From contig JAFUEE010000069.1 in assembly GCA_017464085.1 (NCBI GenBank), positions 1 through 36,470 of the forward strand: a DNA stretch of 36,470 nt. Direction: 5' to 3'. The notes beneath the pieces were generated by a model. It made no database searches. It was not told the DNA's origin and saw only the letters and a program-made list of their open reading frames with translations. Positions within the stretch are counted from its first letter, which is position 1. Every line of letters starts with the position of its first letter. Of this stretch, positions 31,590 to 36,470 are shown in pieces. The stretch comes from Pseudomonadota bacterium. Lineage in GTDB: Bacteria > Myxococcota_A > Bradymonadia > UBA4248. Both the position numbers and the translations under genes were made by a program.

Positions 31590-32957
31590 TCACTGAGCCA
31601 AAAGCTCTGAAATATCCGGCACACCAGTGACCTTCTGAAGCTTGACAAGCGCTACGCTGTAATCATGAAGCGCTTGCAGATACATCGTGCGCTGCTCAAT
31701 ATACGTTGTCAGCGAAGAAATCAGGTCATTCACCTTGCCTTCGCCTGCCTCATAAGCCAAGAGCTCATGCGTCAGAAAACGCTTGGCAGACCTGCGCGAT
31801 TTGTGTGTAATCTCGATGTTTGCAAACGCATTGGCCGCTGTCTGGTATTGCTCAGCCACCTCAAGCTCGATACCAGCAGTGGCAAGTTCTCGCTGCGCAC
31901 GCATTTTTTCAGCTTTAGCATCGGCTTGACGTACCTTAAAGACCTGCCTGACTGGATCCAGATTCCATTTGAGCATGAAACCAATCGCAAACCCTCGCCC
32001 ATTATAGCCATCCTTGAGAAAAAAGTTGTCGTTCTCAAGTTTCGGCACTGCATTGCTGAACTTATAATACACTTCACCTGCAACAACGAGATCAGGCCAC
32101 CAGTTGAGCCATTCAATCTTGGACTCGAGTGCGGCTGCCGCTTCCGCTTCCGCAAGCAACTTGAGATCGCCGCGATTTTCCCGCGCAAGCAAAAGCACCG
32201 CCTCGAACGGCTTCATGACAGGCTGCCCCTGATCAAAATTCATTTCTTCGACAGCAATGGGAAGCTCGAGCTTCGTATGAACACTCAACGCGCGCTCCGC
32301 ATAGTCGCGCTTAGATGAAAGCATGTTTTTCAGGCGAAGCAGGTTTGCCTTCGCGATATCGATGCGATACTGATCAGTCTCCTTGACCTCCGAAGAACCA
32401 GTCTCCACCAGATGCGCGTATTCCTTTTCGATGCGCTCGACATACCCCTCTGCCTCTTTGAGCACATCCTTGGCTGCATTCGCAAGCTGAAGACCTATAT
32501 AGGCACGTGACACATCATATTCCACACTAATCCGCTCATTTTCACCCCGAAGCTTCTCGACCTTCAGGCCGATTTTAGCCAGTTCGTGCGTATGATAGAC
32601 TTTGGTCGACGTAAAAATGGGAAACCAGAAATCCAAATAGTTACGCGTCGTAAAGCCCCAAGCTTCACCAACGCGGCTCCAGATATCATCTTCTGAATCC
32701 GTAATATCACTCGTCTTCGGCATCGGACCGAACTGAGACTTTAATTCGAATTTGGGCGTCCAGTAATATTTAGCCTCAGACAGGCGTGCTTCCGCGCTCT
32801 CAAGCGCATATTTCTGAGCCATAATCTGCGGACTGTTTTCGCGTGCGAGCGCACATGCACGCGCCAAACTGATAACCTCGGGCTCAGCCACACACACACT
32901 GCCCATCATGCTGAACAGAAACACCGAGCCAACCAGGCTAATTATCTTCAACTTCAT
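31590..32957 (-). CDS. TolC-family outer-membrane channel protein
   Basis: Outer-membrane efflux proteins form trimeric channels for tripartite pumps or type I secretion. The ATG at 32957 gives a clear signal peptide (MKLKIISLVGSVFLFSM through VCVA); upstream in-frame codons to 33032 belong to the promoter region. The mature protein is long and helical with paired coiled coils typical of the family, including repeated patterns (ISLARACALARENSPQIMAQ near 30; LLLARENRGDLKLLAEAEAA near 255). It lacks a nearby inner-membrane pump or adaptor gene, and lies 79 nt downstream of exbD. No strong ribosome binding site is seen. Confidence 0.88.
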   Translation of the reverse strand: MKLKIISLVGSVFLFSMMGSVCVAEPEVISLARACALARENSPQIMAQKYALESAEARLSEAKYYWTPKFELKSQFGPMPKTSDITDSEDDIWSRVGEAWGFTTRNYLDFWFPIFTSTKVYHTHELAKIGLKVEKLRGENERISVEYDVSRAYIGLQLANAAKDVLKEAEGYVERIEKEYAHLVETGSSEVKETDQYRIDIAKANLLRLKNMLSSKRDYAERALSVHTKLELPIAVEEMNFDQGQPVMKPFEAVLLLARENRGDLKLLAEAEAAAALESKIEWLNWWPDLVVAGEVYYKFSNAVPKLENDNFFLKDGYNGRGFAIGFMLKWNLDPVRQVFKVRQADAKAEKMRAQRELATAGIELEVAEQYQTAANAFANIEITHKSRRSAKRFLTHELLAYEAGEGKVNDLISSLTTYIEQRTMYLQALHDYSVALVKLQKVTGVPDISELLAQ

Positions 32958-33038
32958 TTGAATGATCGTAAAATATACTTGAATACCAAAGAGATACGTC
33001 AAACTTTGAGGAATATTCCAGACTTTTCGCAACCGCTG

Positions 33039-33575
33039 TCATGATGCTGTCAAGTGCTTGCCACCAGAAGGAGATGTCGAAGCTGTTTTAGGAAACATCG
33101 AGACTTTCTCAACATTCGCGCGATGCAGACGGTGCATGATGCCGACAACAAATCCAAACCTCACTTCTGGCTCGGCATCGACAAGCACACCATTCTCTTT
33201 GGCTTCGGGCGTTCCCAATACCGCACGCTCAACATCATCCAAGCATTTCTGCCATTTGCGCTTATCCGGAGTGTCAATAAATGCCGAACAGTCAGCGATC
33301 TGCTTTCCTTCAAATGAAACGACAAGCTTCGAAGATACCTTGAGGGTCAGTGTGCGCGGCTTCTCCCCAGATGCACCTGTATTGTCAAGTGCAGGAAGAT
33401 TCAATGCAACAAGTCGCTGCTGATTATCCCTATCTTCCTGCAGCTCTTTTTTGGCGCGCTCTTTTTCCATGACCGGAGCTGCGACCATAAAGATAATAAG
33501 CAACACGAGCATGACATCTACGAGCGGCGTGATATTGATATTCGCCATGACGCCGCCGCCGGCCTGCATTCCCAT
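33039..33575 (-). CDS. ExbD/TolR family biopolymer transport protein
   Basis: ExbD/TolR proteins have one transmembrane helix and a periplasmic domain and, with ExbB/TolQ, use the proton gradient to energise outer-membrane processes. The N-terminal motif MANINITPLVDVMLVLLIIF includes the essential membrane Asp. The periplasmic domain of about 110 aa fits the family; a region about residues 95-120 (DTPDKRKWQKCLDDVERAVL) has a Cys pair with an earlier Cys. GGGAG precedes the ATG. No exbB/tolQ gene is in the window, so the partner must be elsewhere. Confidence 0.93.
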   Translation of the reverse strand: MGMQAGGGVMANINITPLVDVMLVLLIIFMVAAPVMEKERAKKELQEDRDNQQRLVALNLPALDNTGASGEKPRTLTLKVSSKLVVSFEGKQIADCSAFIDTPDKRKWQKCLDDVERAVLGTPEAKENGVLVDAEPEVRFGFVVGIMHRLHRANVEKVSMFPKTASTSPSGGKHLTAS

Positions 33576-33794
33576 TCAACACTCCCTGATCAGATCCGCA
33601 AAACGACTCAAACCAGCCGTCTAATACATGGATATCAAGCAGATTGCACGCTTAAAAGCATAACACATCAGGTATTTCGACATCTGCTCCGTAGAAAAAG
33701 CAGACTTCCTCATCATCAACAATACGCTCGTCCTTCCTGCGCATGCAGAAAAGACGAAACCTTCATACCGACACTGTCCAGCGCAAACGATGGC

Positions 33795-34463
33795 TCAGAG
33801 ACCGCCAAAAAACACAGCCACGCCTGCCTGCCAAATGCAATTGCTAAAGGAATTGCCTGCCTTGTCATACGCATTGCCGTAAATATTGAATTCCGGCTGA
33901 AACCAGATCCCATCCGTCAGACGCAAAGGCAGACCGATCATCAGGCCGACATAGAGCCCTGAATTGTCATTCTGCCAGATATCCTCACGCGAATCCTGAT
34001 CATACATCAGAAGGCCCATAAATTTCGGACCAAATGCCAGACCCACATAGGGATTGAAATGATATTCCATCAGCAGCGGAAGATGGAACTCCACCACATG
34101 CGTCGAAGGGCTCTCCGTGCCGTTCGTGCGCACCCACTGATAACCGGCTTCCAGCCCCAGCGAAAGATCAAATTCCCCTCTCAGAAACTGATATTTCGCG
34201 CCGACCTGGGCTCCGAGGAAATTCACCTTCAGGCCAATATCGAAATTCTCTGTCGCACCATAGCGCACTGCCGCTTCAAAATTCGGATCTGCGCTTGCCT
34301 TGGTTTCGCCATTGCCGCCCGTACCTGTTGATGCAATCGCCCAACGCACCTCCCCTTCGGGAACTGTCCCCGCTGTCTGCATCGTGCTCACACTCGCGCA
34401 GGATGTCAAAAACGCCCCAGCGAAGATCAGAACTAAAAATACAATTATCTGATTATGTTTCAT
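33795..34463 (-). CDS. Putative outer-membrane beta-barrel lipoprotein
   Basis: The start at 34463 gives signal MKHNQIIVFLVLIFAGAFL and lipobox LTSC (Cys at about 22); the longer frame from 34589 adds an unlike N-terminus that overlaps the promoter. The mature part of about 200 aa consists of alternating aromatic/hydrophobic and polar residues (GLKVNFLGAQVGAKYQFLRG, GLYVGLMIGLPLRL), like amphipathic beta strands. A final hydrophobic FFGGL is near the end. No known family is certain. A strong promoter and a near-palindromic possible operator lie upstream. Confidence 0.82.
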   Translation of the reverse strand: MKHNQIIVFLVLIFAGAFLTSCASVSTMQTAGTVPEGEVRWAIASTGTGGNGETKASADPNFEAAVRYGATENFDIGLKVNFLGAQVGAKYQFLRGEFDLSLGLEAGYQWVRTNGTESPSTHVVEFHLPLLMEYHFNPYVGLAFGPKFMGLLMYDQDSREDIWQNDNSGLYVGLMIGLPLRLTDGIWFQPEFNIYGNAYDKAGNSFSNCIWQAGVAVFFGGL

Positions 34464-34532
34464 TGCAAACGCCTGTTCCATGAAATTAATGTGCATGAAG
34501 AGAACGCAGCCACCCCCATGCCGACGCCTTAT

Positions 34533-34549
34533 TAACCGACATGTCGTTA
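34533..34549. promoter_or_regulatory. Near-perfect palindrome at -10/+1, possible operator
   Basis: TAACCGACATGTCGTTA is a palindrome around GACATGTC with one extra C. It overlaps the -10 box (34546-34551, minus strand) and the expected transcription start of the outer-membrane lipoprotein gene, a typical repressor position. Confidence 0.5.
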
Positions 34550-34574
34550 TAATTATTCCTTGCCAAAATGTAAA
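34546..34574 (-). promoter_or_regulatory. Promoter of the outer-membrane lipoprotein gene
   Basis: Minus strand TTTACA (34569-34574), 17-nt spacer and TATAAC (34546-34551), starting just after the stop of the DsbA-like gene. The transcript should begin near 34539, about 75 nt before the start codon. Confidence 0.75.
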
Positions 34575-34585
34575 ATAATCATGCG

Positions 34586-35749
34586 TCACATTTTTGTTCG
34601 TTCTTTCTGGACGACTGCTTCCAATTCCGACAAAATTTCCTCACGTGGTGTCTTTTCCTGGATGCGCGTGATCAGCATATCGATAATCTTTTTTGTCGCG
34701 GGACAGGTCTGCTCGGCAGCACAATCATGCAGTGTCTGCGAAGCCCCCTTGCACGGACACAAAACGGAATTCGTATAAAGCGAAAGGTCTGCTCGCCCGA
34801 CCGGTTCCAAAAGCGCATATATCTCCTCATGACCAGGATAAGGACAAGTCTCTAGCGCTTTTGCTCGCGCCAGCCTGCGCGCCTCAGGAGAGGATGCAGG
34901 CGGTGCCGCGAGTTCCGCATCAATCCTGCCCAGAAGCCTTTCAAGGTTGCCGCCACCCTCAATGGCCACGCCATTCACATAAAATGAAGGGGTGCCTTCC
35001 ACGCCCGCTTTCTTGGCATCTTCGATATCCTCGATCACTGTCACGCCATAAGCCTGCCCCTTGATCGGGTCAAACACATCTTCCTGCGCACCACCCACTG
35101 ATTCCAATATGCTTACAAGCTTGTCCGGCGACAGCTCTTTCTGAGATTCAAAGAGCTTGTCATGAACTTCCCAGAATTTTCCCTGAGAATTCGCATACAC
35201 ACTGACGAGCGCGGCAGCAGCAGCATACGGATGAATCCCCGTCAAAGGCATCTGCTTGAAGACAAAGCTGACCTCATCCGGACGTTTCTCAAATGCCTTA
35301 TGCATCGTTTGGGCTGCCCTGGAACAGAACGGGCACTGAAAATCACTGAACACGACAACCTCGACTGGCGCCGAGGCATTTCCAAGACGCGGCCTGCCCT
35401 CAAGGGAAAATTCACTAGGCGAAGCCATACTGCGCGCTTCCGCCTTGACCATGCCGCGTATCCTCATCTCGTCCACATCGTTCGACAAGAAGAATGATAT
35501 CTCCGAGGAAAGAATCGCTGCTTCATGACACGTCTTGCCAGCGTCGAGCACCTGCTCAAGCGTCTCATATCCCTCAAGCTCCGCTTCGAAACACGGATTC
35601 CTGATTTCTGAGGCTATCGCACGAAACGATGTCTGCTTCGCAGAACTCAGGTTGGCCGGCACAAGAGACGAACTCTGCGCAGCACAATGCGTCGTCCCCA
35701 GCACAAACAGCGCGGAGGCAAACAATATCTTGATCTTGCTGTGTTTCAT
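34586..35749 (-). CDS. DsbA-like thiol-disulfide oxidoreductase with Cys-containing extensions
   Basis: A secreted 387-aa protein. The N-terminal signal ends near THCAAQ, which may be a lipobox (Cys at 22) or an ordinary cleavage site. The central domain is thioredoxin-fold of the DsbA type: VVVFSDFQCPFCSRA carries the CPFC redox centre at about residue 139, and GVEGTPSFYVNG gives the cis-Pro loop. Before it lies a small domain with two Cys (NPCFEAEL and KTCHEAAIL); after it a tail with several Cys (LETCPYPGHE, SVLCPCKGASQ, CAAEQTCPA). These extra domains are not part of a standard DsbA. Function should be oxidation or isomerisation of disulfides in the envelope. The gene starts 3 nt after the upstream gene. 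Confidence 0.93.
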   Translation of the reverse strand: MKHSKIKILFASALFVLGTTHCAAQSSSLVPANLSSAKQTSFRAIASEIRNPCFEAELEGYETLEQVLDAGKTCHEAAILSSEISFFLSNDVDEMRIRGMVKAEARSMASPSEFSLEGRPRLGNASAPVEVVVFSDFQCPFCSRAAQTMHKAFEKRPDEVSFVFKQMPLTGIHPYAAAAALVSVYANSQGKFWEVHDKLFESQKELSPDKLVSILESVGGAQEDVFDPIKGQAYGVTVIEDIEDAKKAGVEGTPSFYVNGVAIEGGGNLERLLGRIDAELAAPPASSPEARRLARAKALETCPYPGHEEIYALLEPVGRADLSLYTNSVLCPCKGASQTLHDCAAEQTCPATKKIIDMLITRIQEKTPREEILSELEAVVQKERTKM

Positions 35750-35752
35750 GAC

Positions 35753-36283
35753 CTATTCCGTCAGGCGTTTACGCTCGGTAAATGAAATGCGCCACACGCC
35801 GTCATTGGCATCCTTGATCCAACGATAGCTGATGATCACATCATCTGTACGCGGAACACCTTTTTCATCGACATATTTTGAAATCTGGCGCGTGTGAATC
35901 GTTGCCGTTGTCCGCGTGAGCTTCTGAAACTCGACGGCCTTGACCGTAAGCTCCAGCCCTTCAAGCGCCATCGCACGCTCTGCATAGCTCCGTTCAAGCT
36001 CCGGATAGCGGATTCTTTCCTTCAGAAAATCATCGAGATATGCCTCAAGCTGTCTGCCGTTGGCATGCGCGATATGGCGAGCAAGCGCCTCACGAACAGC
36101 CTTGGACTCTTCCGGAAATCTCGACTCGACCTCCGAGGCCTGGTCAGGAGAGAGCGCACTTGCATCATAGCCGATGTGTTCGGAATCATCCGGTTTAAGG
36201 TCGTCGTCTTTGTCCACGGCCCATGCCGTTCCGGTCAAACACATCACAGCCGCCGCAAACACAATACCAGTCAGTTTTCTCAT
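35753..36283 (-). CDS. Exported protein of unknown function
   Basis: The ATG at 36283 is chosen because it follows GGAGGGG and gives the signal peptide MRKLTGIVFAAAVMCLTG ending TAWA; the ATG at 36295 has no ribosome binding site. The mature part of about 155 aa is acidic at first (DKDDDLKPDDSEH) then helical, and ends with a beta-rich segment (TTATIHTRQISKYVDE and VWRISFTERKRLTE) that looks like a small NTF2- or lipocalin-like transport-factor fold. Family not certain. It ends 3 nt before the DsbA-like gene, so they are probably co-transcribed. Confidence 0.82.
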   Translation of the reverse strand: MRKLTGIVFAAAVMCLTGTAWAVDKDDDLKPDDSEHIGYDASALSPDQASEVESRFPEESKAVREALARHIAHANGRQLEAYLDDFLKERIRYPELERSYAERAMALEGLELTVKAVEFQKLTRTTATIHTRQISKYVDEKGVPRTDDVIISYRWIKDANDGVWRISFTERKRLTE

Positions 36284-36454
36284 ACCCCTCCGCATGCTGA
36301 GACAGTAAATCCTCTTTTTATTTTACGTCATCTCATCACACGAAATCAATCATTATCAGACGCGAGTGTTCCTGCGCATGCCCAGTCTTCGCATCTTGCA
36401 GTCAAACACATGGCAGGCATGGGGCGTTGCGGGGGGGTGCCCCGCACGGGGGGA

Positions 36455-36470
36455 GCCGCCTATTGTGCGC
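36455..36470 (+). repeat. Left half of a possible TAT/ATAC palindromic element
   Basis: GCCGCC then TATTGTGCGC at the very right edge of the window fits the 5' half of the dispersed family; the rest lies outside. Just before it is another GC hairpin (TGCGGGG/CCCCGCA, 36428-36446). Confidence 0.45.

Noticed and set aside
33716-33913. 65-aa minus-strand ORF after the outer-membrane lipoprotein
   Set aside because: It overlaps the 3' end of that gene in another frame and has no start signal.

Overview
The window looks like a chromosomal segment of a Gram-negative bacterium. It is moderately GC-rich and carries many lipoproteins with N-terminal lipobox signals, Cys-rich secreted repeat proteins, a MopE-like DNDGDG repeat lipoprotein, a TolC-type outer-membrane channel and an ExbD/TolR subunit. 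This mix, with very few polycistronic pathway operons, suggests a deltaproteobacterial or Myxococcota-like lineage. That placement is an inference from gene content; there is no rRNA here to test it.

Layout. Positions 1-540 hold a minisatellite of 66-85 nt units ending in a long hairpin. Next come an unusual folE-like gene and a small lipoprotein gene, both with duplicated 3' ends (540-1550), and a tandem pair of identical tRNA-Asn genes with promoter and terminator (1926-2202). From 2.2 to 4.4 kb are a cluster of GC-rich palindromes, a deoxynucleoside kinase and two genes of unknown function. A large Clp/Hsp100 ATPase (4.5-7.6 kb) has a long disordered linker and is preceded by a near-consensus promoter and a terminator-like hairpin. 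From 7.6 to 8.84 kb is an AT-rich, gene-free island with nested inverted repeats and boundary direct repeats.

From 8.8 to 12.6 kb are a crotonase-family enzyme, a membrane-anchored unknown protein and a Cys-rich thermonuclease lipoprotein, all on the minus strand. Then follow a FIST sensor protein (+), pyruvate kinase (-) and an apparent operon (18.98 to 15.76 kb, minus strand) of lipoprotein, ABC permease, ABC ATPase and a lipoprotein form of protein-L-isoaspartate methyltransferase. From 19.1 to 24.2 kb on the plus strand are a pentapeptide-repeat protein, the MopE-like lipoprotein, an alpha/beta hydrolase, uridine kinase and a membrane protein. A very acidic Cys/His-rich protein and dihydrofolate reductase (-) are followed by carbamate kinase, MTA/SAH nucleosidase and uvrC (+). 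The last part (29.6-36.3 kb, minus strand) has peptidase T, another Cys-rich lipoprotein, a TolC-like protein, ExbD, an outer-membrane lipoprotein, a DsbA-like thiol oxidoreductase and an exported protein.

The most novel-looking signal is a dispersed family of at least 13 intergenic imperfect palindromes, plus one cut by the right edge. They share one architecture: a GC-rich outer stem, a TAT...ATA inner stem, and a single unpaired base (C in 12 of the 13, T in one) on the 3' side of ATA. They occur singly or in clusters of two to four in non-coding gaps across the whole window and in both orientations. I found no transposase, integrase, CRISPR array or known defence system.
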